The notes under the pieces were generated by a model. The model saw nothing but the letters and a program-made list of their open reading frames with translations, was not told the origin of the DNA and searched no databases. A stretch of 64,000 nt of DNA from a virus: positions 1 through 64,000 of the IMG/VR virus record IMGVR_UViG_3300036859_000864. The stretch is one strand, 5' to 3'. Made by a program: the position numbers and the translations under genes. Below, piece by piece: positions 23,464-31,491 of this stretch; positions within the stretch are counted from its first letter, which is position 1, and each line of letters opens with the position of its first letter.

Positions 23464-24380
23464 CACGCCCCCTTGTAGACAGCCTCACCGGGAATCAGCT
23501 TCCTGTACTGAATCCACCCCTCAACGTTGCCGAGGAAGTGGCGGTACCGCCCCGTCGACACGAACTCCGACGTACCCTTGTCCCACACGAACTCAGGGTG
23601 CCCGAAGAGCGCGAGCTCACGTTGACTCATCGGGCGGAGCGCATGCTCTAGCGGCGACATGTGTCCGTTCGCAACGAGGCCGTCGCAGCGGGCGGCGGCT
23701 TTCTCCATGTCCGATTTCGACGATTGTCGTCCGTAGCTGACGGCAGCGCAACGGCCAACCGAAACCTTCACCGGATCGATACCGTTGACACGCATGTCGA
23801 GCTCGGCCGCAAACGGCATGTCGTCACCGACACCGCGCACGTACGGCAGGTGCCAATCCCCGTAGTTGACAACCAACGGAGCGCTAGCGAGACGCACCTC
23901 GCGCGCCATGCCGGCTATTTTGTACATCTCCGGCTGGGCCATCTTGCTGACGCGCAGCGCATCCCAGTTATCCCACTCGGTCGCGGTGACGACCGCGGTG
24001 TGCCACGCGAACGGCTCCAGAAGACGGTTCGCGTGTTGCTTGTGTGTGTTGAGGCTCGAGAGATTCGCCGCACGACGTATACTTTCGCCAGCCGCCTCCT
24101 GCCACTCGAACCTCGCCGCTCGATCTTCATCGCCGTCGAGAGCTTCGTCGGCTTGCATGCCGCTTCGATTCTTACCGAACGCTTCGGGCACGAACGGATC
24201 TCTCGAGATCTGATCGATACGCCGCTCGACAGGGATCGCACGGCTCGATGCGCTGTTTCGTGAGAGCACCCGGTGCGTGTTCGCCTCCGCGAGAATGAAC
24301 CTCGGGAACGTCCACTCCATAGTGGTAACGCGGAACCCATCAGGCGAAATCGAATCTGCGAGAACTATTGCGTTGTACAT
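23463..24380 (-). CDS. thyX: circularly permuted ThyX-like flavin-dependent thymidylate synthase
   Basis: The 305 residues hold the ThyX blocks in an altered order. Near residues 26-48 is FILAEANTHRVLSRNSASSR, the RHR-x-S-x-N-x-S-x-R substrate/FAD motif. At 123-152 is PFAWHTAVVTATEWDNWDAL, matching the R-bearing middle of ThyX. At 210-247 is RCAAVSYGRQSS...NGHMSPLEH, which in classical ThyX is the N-terminal AARVS...GH.TPFEH block. AGGAG lies 6 nt before the ATG. It would make dTMP from dUMP with folate and FAD, fed by the dCMP deaminase at 34 kb. Confidence 0.8.
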   Translation of the reverse strand: MYNAIVLADSISPDGFRVTTMEWTFPRFILAEANTHRVLSRNSASSRAIPVERRIDQISRDPFVPEAFGKNRSGMQADEALDGDEDRAARFEWQEAAGESIRRAANLSSLNTHKQHANRLLEPFAWHTAVVTATEWDNWDALRVSKMAQPEMYKIAGMAREVRLASAPLVVNYGDWHLPYVRGVGDDMPFAAELDMRVNGIDPVKVSVGRCAAVSYGRQSSKSDMEKAAARCDGLVANGHMSPLEHALRPMSQRELALFGHPEFVWDKGTSEFVSTGRYRHFLGNVEGWIQYRKLIPGEAVYKGA

Positions 24381-24389
24381 GTCCATCTC

Positions 24390-24716
24390 CTATCGATTGA
24401 ATTCACAGTCACAGAAACACCAGTTGCTACAGTTTTCGTGGTCGCCCTTGCGGCACGCGCCGCATTGCTGCTTCGGGCGCGCCGGAGGGAGATGCGGATC
24501 GTTCGCAGAGAGCACCTCTGAGCACCGGTTGCGGCAACCGAACTGCGGCTTGCCGTCGAGCACCAACGAGTTGTGGTACCGATAGGGCGCATCGGGCAAA
24601 CAGCCATCCGAGAGCTTAGGCGGCGGAGGTCGCATCCAAGAACGCCACCGGACGGCATGCCCGACGCAGCACTCGACGACGCTGTCGCACGAGGAGAACA
24701 AGAACCAGCGCTTCAT
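24390..24716 (-). CDS. cysteine-rich protein
   Basis: The 108 residues contain about a dozen Cys, ending CGACRKGDHENCSNWCFCDC. Several zinc sites or a metal cluster are likely. It is ATGA-coupled to a small membrane protein gene. No family was recognised. Confidence 0.6.
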   Translation of the reverse strand: MKRWFLFSSCDSVVECCVGHAVRWRSWMRPPPPKLSDGCLPDAPYRYHNSLVLDGKPQFGCRNRCSEVLSANDPHLPPARPKQQCGACRKGDHENCSNWCFCDCEFNR

Positions 24717-24892
24717 CGTCCGCTAGCTCGATCGTGTAGAACCGCGCTGACGACGAGCGACGTGGCGATCCCGAACACCAGCCCGGCGAGAGCCCACAAG
24801 TTTCCGCCGAGCGCGCCGAAGAGCAACACCCACCCGAGAAGCCCAGACAGGACGGCGCAGAACGCCGTGAACAAGATCGCGAAGGTCTTCAT
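24713..24892 (-). CDS. 59-residue two-helix membrane protein
   Basis: The ATG at 24892 overlaps the upstream stop. Two hydrophobic helices (FAILFTAFCAVLSGLLGWVL and LWALAGLVFGIATSLVVSAV) fill most of the protein. Function is unknown; the topology is common in phage membrane proteins. Confidence 0.65.
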   Translation of the reverse strand: MKTFAILFTAFCAVLSGLLGWVLLFGALGGNLWALAGLVFGIATSLVVSAVLHDRASGR

Positions 24893-25452
24893 AGCTTGTC
24901 GACCTTCCGAGTTTCCAGGCGCGCCTCTTCGACACGACGATCCAGCTCTTCTTCTCGACGTTGAGCTTCCGTACGTACGTTCTCGAGAGGGCCGACACGC
25001 TGACGCCAGACAGGCTTCGGTGTCTGCGCCTCCGCCATCTCTTCCTCGTCGCCCCACGCCCGACGCGCGGCTACCGCCACGGGACTCGACTCATCTTTAG
25101 CCAACCGGCGTTCGTACTCGCTACTCACCTCGACCCATTCCGTCGACGAGAGCGGGGTGCCTTCCGGGTAATGGAGCCACCCGTTCGTAGTGCCGTTGCG
25201 CAGAGGCGAATTGAAGTTCAGGCACTTCCGATAGCGCCTTTCGTTGAGAACGATCTCGTCCCACCCATCGAGGTGGAGCACCGACAGCACAGCCGGATCG
25301 ACCTTCTCCTCTTTCTCCGGAGGTGCCTCCTGATCGTCTTCGACGGTTTCACCCACCGCCCCCTCCGCCGCAAACTTGAGGGCCCAGCGCGTCACCAGCG
25401 TCCCGCAGACGATCAGGACGACCAGAACAGCAGCGACGACCGCGACCGTCAT
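24889..25452 (-). CDS. single-pass membrane protein
   Basis: The ATG at 25452 overlaps the upstream stop (ATGA). A hydrophobic N-terminus (VAVVAAVLVVLIVCGTLVT) precedes a soluble domain of about 160 residues with an acidic linker and a charged helical tail. No family was recognised. Confidence 0.6.
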   Translation of the reverse strand: MTVAVVAAVLVVLIVCGTLVTRWALKFAAEGAVGETVEDDQEAPPEKEEKVDPAVLSVLHLDGWDEIVLNERRYRKCLNFNSPLRNGTTNGWLHYPEGTPLSSTEWVEVSSEYERRLAKDESSPVAVAARRAWGDEEEMAEAQTPKPVWRQRVGPLENVRTEAQRREEELDRRVEEARLETRKVDKL

Positions 25453-25874
25453 CGGATCCTCACGAGCCACGCGCCGCAGTCGATAGTGACGTTCTCCATG
25501 TCCGCCGTACCGTCGTCGCCGGCGAACGCGACGGTGCCGTCGGGCTCGAAGCTCGCGAACATGCGACGGTTGCGGTTCTTTCCGGCTTCACCCTTCTCGG
25601 TCTCCCAGAGCGCCCGGAACTTGGAGCAAGAGACGCCGCGGGACTCGGCCCATTCACGGGCGAGGAGATCGGCGCCGGGAGCTTCCCCTTCGGCTATCTC
25701 GCTCGGTTGAAGGAGATCGAGAACTTCGAAGAGACGGGCGCGCTCGGCGGCCACTCTCACCCCGTCCTTTTCCTGGTTGGCCCCCTTGTCCGGGCGCCCG
25801 TACCAGCGTCCACCGCAAACGATGATGCGTTTGCCCTTAGGCGCCTGCTCGAGTTTCAAGAAGCCGCGCATCAT
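25449..25874 (-). CDS. SLOG-family protein (DUF2493-like)
   Basis: The 141 residues contain KRIIVCGGRWY, a long helix, IAEGEAPGADLLAREWAESR and a late GKNRNRRMF segment. This is the DUF2493/YspA-type SLOG fold, which binds nucleotide-derived ligands. Phages often encode such proteins; their ligand is not known. Confidence 0.75.
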   Translation of the reverse strand: MMRGFLKLEQAPKGKRIIVCGGRWYGRPDKGANQEKDGVRVAAERARLFEVLDLLQPSEIAEGEAPGADLLAREWAESRGVSCSKFRALWETEKGEAGKNRNRRMFASFEPDGTVAFAGDDGTADMENVTIDCGAWLVRIR

Positions 25875-26125
25875 AGACCTCGCACTCGAACGAAACGAGT
25901 CGCAACGCGCACAGCTTTGAATTTCACTTTTTTCGATCCGCCTTCCTCACTCAGCGTAAGCGTAACGGAGCTCTTTCGATCTGTCGGCAAGAACAGCCAA
26001 AAAAACAGCGTTGCGAGATCCCACCACCTCATTGGTACGACGAGCCACACCGAATCGTCTCCGCCGATGAGCGCCAGATCTTTCGTTCCGCTAAATTCGA
26101 GTTCGACTGCCTTTAGCGTAGCCAT
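25871..26125 (-). CDS. small beta-rich protein
   Basis: The 84 residues begin MATLKAVELEFSGTKDLALI and read as beta strands with a hydrophobic middle (VPMRWWDLATLFFWLFLP). A GTG two codons upstream is an alternative start. No family was recognised. Confidence 0.55.
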   Translation of the reverse strand: MATLKAVELEFSGTKDLALIGGDDSVWLVVPMRWWDLATLFFWLFLPTDRKSSVTLTLSEEGGSKKVKFKAVRVATRFVRVRGL

Positions 26126-26131
26126 AAACAC

Positions 26132-26569
26132 TCACTGATCCAAGGCGAACACGTCTTCGTGCGCGTTGAGACGCGCGTCGAGTTCTTCCGGCGTCTCGGG
26201 GGTGAGGTGCAGCTTCTTCACGAAGCCGAGATAGAGCATGTTCCAGCAATCGCGTCGCTGCTGATCGGGATGCTTGAACGCGATGACCTGCACGGCGTGC
26301 AACCAGTGCATCGCGTAGTGCAAATTCAATTCGTCGATCGAAGCGAACAGGGGCCTCAAGAGATCCGAGAATTCCCCGCGGTCGAGGAACGAGATGAAGG
26401 ACGCCGGCGCGTCTGCGAAACTGACGAGCGTGTCGGCGCGGAACGCTCGCACGAAGCGTTTCACGATGTGGTCCTTCGGTATCGAGTCTGGCCCCCGTAC
26501 GGCAGACATGAGCACGCCCTGGTGGCGCAGCCCCAACTCCATGACCCACGGTTGCAGAACTGATCTCAT
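26132..26569 (-). CDS. phage-type hypothetical protein
   Basis: GGAGG lies 5 nt before the ATG. The 145 residues begin MRSVLQPWVMELGLRHQGVL, followed by MSAVRGPDSIPKDHIVKRFV. This opening is familiar from a family of phage proteins of unknown function located in replication or recombination regions. Confidence 0.65.
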   Translation of the reverse strand: MRSVLQPWVMELGLRHQGVLMSAVRGPDSIPKDHIVKRFVRAFRADTLVSFADAPASFISFLDRGEFSDLLRPLFASIDELNLHYAMHWLHAVQVIAFKHPDQQRRDCWNMLYLGFVKKLHLTPETPEELDARLNAHEDVFALDQ

Positions 26570-26715
26570 TGTGTCCTCCAATTCACTTCGAAGCCGATCG
26601 AATGCTTGCCGGCCACATGCCACCAAGCGACACGAAAACAAGCGACCTGAATCTTGTTCCACGAGACGCGGCGAAAGCCGAATCGATTCAACGTGAGCTC
26701 CAGATCGACGGTCAT
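26566..26715 (-). CDS. 49-residue hypothetical protein
   Basis: The frame begins MTVDLELTLNRFGFRRVSWN and reads as a beta-rich minidomain (VACFRVAWWHVAGKHSIGF). ATGA overlaps link it to both the polymerase gene upstream and the next gene, so it is very likely translated. Confidence 0.6.
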   Translation of the reverse strand: MTVDLELTLNRFGFRRVSWNKIQVACFRVAWWHVAGKHSIGFEVNWRTQ

Positions 26716-29324
26716 CCGAAATCACTCCAGCGCTGGCCGACCTTCAAGTCGATCGGCATCACGAACTTGCGCGCGCCGTCTTCGACTCGCAGCGAAGAGC
26801 CGTAACCGTTCGCTGGAATGATCACAGGCTCCTCCCACGCCCTTTTGACGAGTGCGCTGACGCTCTCGACGTGACGATCGGGAACTTCCATGATGGCCGC
26901 GTCGTGAACCTGAGCGACCACCTCGGCCCCCCGGGGCAGTTGCCTGGAAATGGACGGGAGACGCACGTTCATGAGCGACGCGATACCGCCCTGAATCGGC
27001 CTGTTCGCCACGTCCGGATACCCGGCGTGCCACCCGAGCCACGAGATCCGCCCTGAAAGAGCGCATCGCATGAAGCCAACCTTGTCGACGATGCGCTTGT
27101 TGAGCTCGACGTACCGAAAGTAGCCCGCCATCGTCTGCCGCAACATGTCGTGGATGTAGACCACGTCGCGCATCTCGACCGGCAAGCCTTTGCTGCGCAC
27201 GAACGCGAACACCGTCGCGGGCTCTGCGTAGTAAATGAAGCCAAATATGCTATTTTTTTCAACGTCGCGGAACGGTTTGCCGGCGCCCTTCGGGTCGCGC
27301 CCGATGAGCTCGGCCTCGGCAGGAAAGAGCTTCATCGCCGTCGCGGTATGCACGTCTCCGGACTCGCACGCGGCTACGAAGTTCTGATCGCCGGAGAGGT
27401 AGGCTGCGAACCGAAGTTCGGCTTGGCTGAGATCGAAGTAGACCAGCTTGCACCCGGGGCGCGCGACGTAGAACTCGCGAACGCGCGTCTCGAGCACGAT
27501 CGATTTGTCCTTCATGTACTCCGCGCGGGGAGCCGACTGAAGGCGGCACGAGTAACGCCCGCTGCCGGCGCCGTAGCTCCGCCAGTTGACGTGCGTTCGC
27601 GCGACAGTCGGGTGCTTCTTTGAGGGCTTGTCGATAGGCTGCGTCTTCACGTAGACGTAGGTGCTGTCGATCTTGGCCCCGCCACGCCACTGCAATAGCA
27701 GGTCGGCGAAGCGTCCCGCGCGCGTCGGGTTGTTTTTCAAGCGCTCGAGGGTAGTCTGCGATGTGCTCGGGAGCCCCGACGCGGTCGGATCGGACGCTGT
27801 GATCGGAGCGCGGAGCGTCGTGAAGAGCGCCCGCCGTACTTCCGCGAGTTGCATCGGGTGGAAGTTCGGGCGTTTGAGCAACGCGCGCATCTTCTCGAGA
27901 AGATCGGCCTGCTTCTTCAAGATCTCTTCGTGCAGCCAGGTGCGCCGCTCGAGGTCGACGCCGATGCCGGCGATGATCATGCCCCGGCACAATCTGGCAT
28001 TTTCCTTGTCGACGGCGTAGACGTCGAGCTCGTCCGCGAGATCGGCTTTCATGGCTTGACGGGTGCGCGCCTGCACGCGGGCATCGGCCGCGTTGTACAG
28101 GCAGAGCTCTTCTCCGCTGAGTTTCTCCGGCGGGAGCCCCTTCTCGGTCGCACCGCCAGTGCCTTGCTTGAATGTGACCTTCCACGGGCCGGCGTCGACG
28201 AACACGCTCGCGACGTGCGACAAGCGTTGCGGCATGTGGCTCGCGAACGTGTGATGCGCGATGAGCGTATCTTCGAGCTTGTCGTCGATGGGCTCGAACG
28301 GGATGTCGTACCGGTCGAGCACGATTTGGTCGAAGTTGTACCCGTTGTGCATGCCGATCGTCTTCGACCGTTTGAAGAGCGCGTTCACTAGCGGCGCGAA
28401 CGTTTTCCTCCACGGCCAGATGACGACCGTGTGATCGCCGTCGGAGATGCCTATGCACAACAGCCGATTGCGAAGAGGGTCGGCGCCGTCTTTACCGCCC
28501 GATGTGCTCGCGCCGGTCTCGACGTCGACGTCGATGTCTGGTCCGAGCTTCTTGAGCTCCCGTCGAATGTCGTCCCGCTTCGAGACGACAACGTAGGGCC
28601 CGTTCTCGAGGAGCGTCTCGCGCGTTAGCTCTCCGCGCACCCACCGGGCGATCCGATCGAGGTCGATTTTCAGGATCGGCAGCCAGGTGTCAGAACGGAG
28701 CACGAACGCGGGGTGCACAGTCGGCAGCACTGCCCGCCCGGCGAGCTTGCTGCGCCCGTCCGTGATCTGCGCTTTGAGCCAAAGCTCTTTCCACTTCGGT
28801 GCGCCGCGGGTCTTCGCCTTCTTCGCTTTGCTCCAGGCGGGCCCCGGGTCGAGCTCTCGAGCGGTCCACACGAACCCGCGGGAGTGCATGATGCTCCGAA
28901 CGCCGAGTACGGAGAGCGTGGAGCTCTTCCCGAGCGTGACGATGGGGATCTTGGGGTCGAACTCGGCGAGCTCTCGGAGCAGTCTCGGCGCACAGCAAAC
29001 GGATGCCTCGTCGTTCTCCTTGTCGATATTGGAGCGGCACAGAGCCGAGTTCGTGAGGTGCGCCGAGAGGATGTCGATGTCGACCTCTCGGCACAGCCCC
29101 TTGAGGAACACGCCGGTCTGTCCGATAAACGGGGTTCCGAAGATCTCTTCTTTCCGCCCGGGGGCCTCGCCGACGAAAATGACCTTCGCGGGAAGCGGCG
29201 CGGCTTTCGGGGGCACGACGGTGTTACCTTTCAACGGGCAAAGATCGCAGCGCGCTCCGGCTTTCACCGGATCGTACTCGCTGACGACGGGCAACACCTT
29301 CGCAGTCATCGTTGCGCCGGTCAC
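26712..29324 (-). CDS. uracil-DNA glycosylase fused to family A DNA polymerase
   Basis: The GTG at 29324 has GGAGG 6 nt upstream and gives 870 residues. Residues 26-210 are a family 4/5-type uracil-DNA glycosylase: CDLCPL, VGEAPGRKEEIFGTPFIGQT, Cys96 and Cys110 (4Fe-4S ligands), VHPAFVLR. Residues 265-420 are a 3'-5' exonuclease (DVET, HNGYNFD, YNAAD). Residues 625-870 are the PolA palm: DLSQAELR (motif A), RDVEKNSIFGFIYY (motif B), QVHDA (motif C). It would replicate phage DNA while removing or sensing uracil. The glycosylase fusion is the unusual part. Confidence 0.85.
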   Translation of the reverse strand: MTGATMTAKVLPVVSEYDPVKAGARCDLCPLKGNTVVPPKAAPLPAKVIFVGEAPGRKEEIFGTPFIGQTGVFLKGLCREVDIDILSAHLTNSALCRSNIDKENDEASVCCAPRLLRELAEFDPKIPIVTLGKSSTLSVLGVRSIMHSRGFVWTARELDPGPAWSKAKKAKTRGAPKWKELWLKAQITDGRSKLAGRAVLPTVHPAFVLRSDTWLPILKIDLDRIARWVRGELTRETLLENGPYVVVSKRDDIRRELKKLGPDIDVDVETGASTSGGKDGADPLRNRLLCIGISDGDHTVVIWPWRKTFAPLVNALFKRSKTIGMHNGYNFDQIVLDRYDIPFEPIDDKLEDTLIAHHTFASHMPQRLSHVASVFVDAGPWKVTFKQGTGGATEKGLPPEKLSGEELCLYNAADARVQARTRQAMKADLADELDVYAVDKENARLCRGMIIAGIGVDLERRTWLHEEILKKQADLLEKMRALLKRPNFHPMQLAEVRRALFTTLRAPITASDPTASGLPSTSQTTLERLKNNPTRAGRFADLLLQWRGGAKIDSTYVYVKTQPIDKPSKKHPTVARTHVNWRSYGAGSGRYSCRLQSAPRAEYMKDKSIVLETRVREFYVARPGCKLVYFDLSQAELRFAAYLSGDQNFVAACESGDVHTATAMKLFPAEAELIGRDPKGAGKPFRDVEKNSIFGFIYYAEPATVFAFVRSKGLPVEMRDVVYIHDMLRQTMAGYFRYVELNKRIVDKVGFMRCALSGRISWLGWHAGYPDVANRPIQGGIASLMNVRLPSISRQLPRGAEVVAQVHDAAIMEVPDRHVESVSALVKRAWEEPVIIPANGYGSSLRVEDGARKFVMPIDLKVGQRWSDFG

Positions 29325-29340
29325 AGTGTGCCTCCAACAA

Positions 29341-29859
29341 TCATTCGTCGGCCTTATCTTTTGAGCGCGCACGTTCGCGTTGCTTCTGTTCCATTTCTTG
29401 GCGATCGTGTCTTTCGGACCACGTCTCACATACGCGGCAGCTCTTGTCCGATTCGTGCCCGTGTCTGTGTTTGAAATCACGCGCCGATGCGCCAGACCCG
29501 TGTGTAAGTAAATGCTCCACCGCGTACATTTGCAAAAGAGGTGCAAGCGCTAATCGAAAAGCGAGCATGTTGTGCATGCCGTCCACAAGCACCCACGTGA
29601 TCTCCGAATAATCGTCCCACTCGACAACGAATTTCTCTAGCGAACGGTTTTCGATGATCGTGATTTTCGGCCCGTAATCTAAATCGCCGCCTAGAATCGA
29701 TGTTAGCGTCCAGTCTCGCCCAAGCGCGTCGACTGTCTCGCCCCACGATTCAGGTAACGTGATGTTGAGTTCCGCTTCGACACTTTCGATCGGAGAGAAA
29801 CCTACCCCTTGCACGTACCTCAATCCGCCCATCGGTTTGAAATCTTTAACGTCGCTCAT
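29341..29859 (-). CDS. unknown protein with zinc-like Cys/His tail
   Basis: The 172 residues begin MSDVKDFKPMGGLRYVQGVG. A beta-rich middle (WTLTSILGGDLDYGPKITII) is followed by a tail with SCRVCETW and a highly charged end. It lies between the methylase and polymerase genes. No family was recognised. Confidence 0.6.
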   Translation of the reverse strand: MSDVKDFKPMGGLRYVQGVGFSPIESVEAELNITLPESWGETVDALGRDWTLTSILGGDLDYGPKITIIENRSLEKFVVEWDDYSEITWVLVDGMHNMLAFRLALAPLLQMYAVEHLLTHGSGASARDFKHRHGHESDKSCRVCETWSERHDRQEMEQKQRERARSKDKADE

Positions 29860-30574
29860 GGAATAGATACTCCTTCGAGTGGTGGTTCTCCGTCGCCTTC
29901 CGTCTCGACGTGATCCGAGAGGCGAACGGCTTGAACGGCAGGTACTTCGGCACGCGCCCGGTCTTCTGACACGCCGCTTCGCACACAATGATCTGACTGC
30001 TTTTTGGGATCAGGTGTTTCACGTTGTTGGCGAACGCTGAGTGATCGAACTCCTCCTTGAAACGGTACCTGTAGTTGTAGAGGTACGGGGGATCGAGGAA
30101 GTATGTGCCGACATCGCGATCCCAGCGCGTGCGTCGCAATTTCCAGTGCTTCACCGCGTGGAGCTCTTCGGCTACCCTCGCGCGCGTATTTTCGGTCCAC
30201 TGCCCCGGCTTGTTCCCCCACGGAGAGACCGTCCAACAATCGCCGACGTTGTTGGTGCGCTGCCAGTGCTTGAGAAGAAGCGCCTGGCCTTTGGAGAGGC
30301 CAAGCGTCCTGATGTCCGTGCCCTCGGGGAGCCCTAACGGGATCAAGTGCACATCGTTCGTCGTTGCGCGCTCTATGAGCCACATCCAAAGGTATCGAAG
30401 CTGCTCGTTGTCTTCCCAGAGCACGACCTTCTTCTCGTGATGGCGAAGCGAGTAGCCTGCGGAGCCTGCGAAGGGCTCGAAGATGGTGTCGTGTTCCGGC
30501 GCCGGATAGAGCTTCGACGCGAGCCACTTGGACCCGAACCACTTGAAGAGAGGCCCCGTGACTTTGGAGGTCAT
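29846..30574 (-). CDS. N6-adenine DNA methyltransferase (D12/Dam type)
   Basis: The 242 residues have the N-terminal FKWFGSKWLASKL, motif I FEPFAGSAGYSL (AdoMet binding) and catalytic motif IV TYFLDPPYLYNY (DPPY). The ATG at 30574 overlaps the stop of the 34-residue gene upstream. No restriction partner is adjacent, so it looks like an orphan methylase for self-protection or regulation. The target sequence is unknown. Confidence 0.8.
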   Translation of the reverse strand: MTSKVTGPLFKWFGSKWLASKLYPAPEHDTIFEPFAGSAGYSLRHHEKKVVLWEDNEQLRYLWMWLIERATTNDVHLIPLGLPEGTDIRTLGLSKGQALLLKHWQRTNNVGDCWTVSPWGNKPGQWTENTRARVAEELHAVKHWKLRRTRWDRDVGTYFLDPPYLYNYRYRFKEEFDHSAFANNVKHLIPKSSQIIVCEAACQKTGRVPKYLPFKPFASRITSRRKATENHHSKEYLFHERR

Positions 30575-30675
30575 GGGGCACACAAGCGGCAAATCCACCG
30601 CCCTTCAATTTTCACCCACCCGACCGCCCTGTGGTGATCGGGCGGGTGCGCAAAACGCCTGAGCTTCTTACACAT
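30571..30675 (-). CDS. 34-residue CxxC protein
   Basis: The frame reads MCKKLRRFAHPPDHHRAV... and ends WICRLCAP. Its stop overlaps the methylase start (ATGA), and zinc-ribbon-like Cys at both ends support a real miniature protein. Confidence 0.55.
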   Translation of the reverse strand: MCKKLRRFAHPPDHHRAVGWVKIEGRWICRLCAP

Positions 30676-30725
30676 CGGACATCTCTTTCTGAGACCGTGC
30701 GTTCCACGCTTGGCTGTCGCGCCTC

Positions 30726-31025
30726 TCATTCAGGCACCGCGGGGAGCACCATCCAAAATTCAGGGCCGCTCGACTCTTCGTAGACGTGCCCGTTCATGTA
30801 GTCGTGCCGCCACTTGCCGTAGTCCGTGCGCGTGTACCAGCCGATCAACGATGTCTCCCGCGATGATCCGAGCACCCGCAAATCTACCGGCGGTGGTTCG
30901 TCTTCGGTGTGTACCCACCCCGACGTGCGAAACAACGCTGCGATCTGAAACGACAAGCTTCTCAACTCGGCTTGCAGCTCTGTGACCCGCGCACGAAGAG
31001 CACGCTCTGTCGCCGTATCGCTCAC
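30726..31025 (-). CDS. DUF551-like protein
   Basis: The 99 residues have a coiled-coil start (ALRARVTELQAELRSLSFQI), then WVHTEDEPPPVDLRVLG and a final GPEFWMVLPAVPE. The W....E.PP...VL...W.....H.W..LP layout fits DUF551, a common phage domain of unknown role. Confidence 0.6.
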   Translation of the reverse strand: MSDTATERALRARVTELQAELRSLSFQIAALFRTSGWVHTEDEPPPVDLRVLGSSRETSLIGWYTRTDYGKWRHDYMNGHVYEESSGPEFWMVLPAVPE

Positions 31026-31420
31026 GCTCGTTCCTCCAGGTACGCGCTCATCTCGCGTTCACATTCTTTGCCACAGATACTCCGTCGTTTTGCCGGGAGC
31101 GTCCGAACGCTCTTGTAGATCTCGTCGCCGCAGTTCGCGCAACGCCCCACGCGAACCACGTCGCCTGGCTGGAACGGCACGTAGCTTCTGATCCCCCAAA
31201 ATTGAGATGCCGTCGGGTCGACGATCTCTCCGCTCGAAGTCGTGCACCAGTAGTGCTCGAACCGTGCGCCTCCCTCGGCGAAGACGAATCCCGGCACGCG
31301 CGTGAGCTCCGGAAACGCGCGCACCATCTCCATTGTCGCCGAACCGCAAAGCCCGCGCGGCTTGCCTTCGCAGAGCTTGAGGTAGCTCTCGATCCACTCC
31401 GCGTATTTCGGATCTGTCAT
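31022..31420 (-). CDS. papain/transglutaminase-like fold with C-terminal zinc ribbon
   Basis: The 132 residues contain GLCGSATMEMVRAFPELT, then FEHYWCTTSSGEIVDPTASQ. This Cys...His...Asp order resembles small papain/transglutaminase-like proteins. RCANCGDEIYK...ICGKECE at the end is a zinc ribbon. Enzymatic activity is an inference. The start overlaps the stop of the 24-residue gene. Confidence 0.6.
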   Translation of the reverse strand: MTDPKYAEWIESYLKLCEGKPRGLCGSATMEMVRAFPELTRVPGFVFAEGGARFEHYWCTTSSGEIVDPTASQFWGIRSYVPFQPGDVVRVGRCANCGDEIYKSVRTLPAKRRSICGKECEREMSAYLEERA

Positions 31421-31491
31421 GACCACACCGGCAGCAAGCAATTCGCTACGAGTCGAAAGCAGAACCAGAGATCTGCGATCTGCGTCGTCAT
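31417..31491 (-). CDS. 24-residue membrane-type microprotein
   Basis: The frame begins MTTQIADLWFCFRLV and is hydrophobic throughout. Both ends are ATGA overlaps, with the exonuclease stop upstream and the next start downstream, so it exactly fills the gap between two real genes. It may be a functional microprotein or serve only to carry ribosomes across. Confidence 0.5.
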   Translation of the reverse strand: MTTQIADLWFCFRLVANCLLPVWS

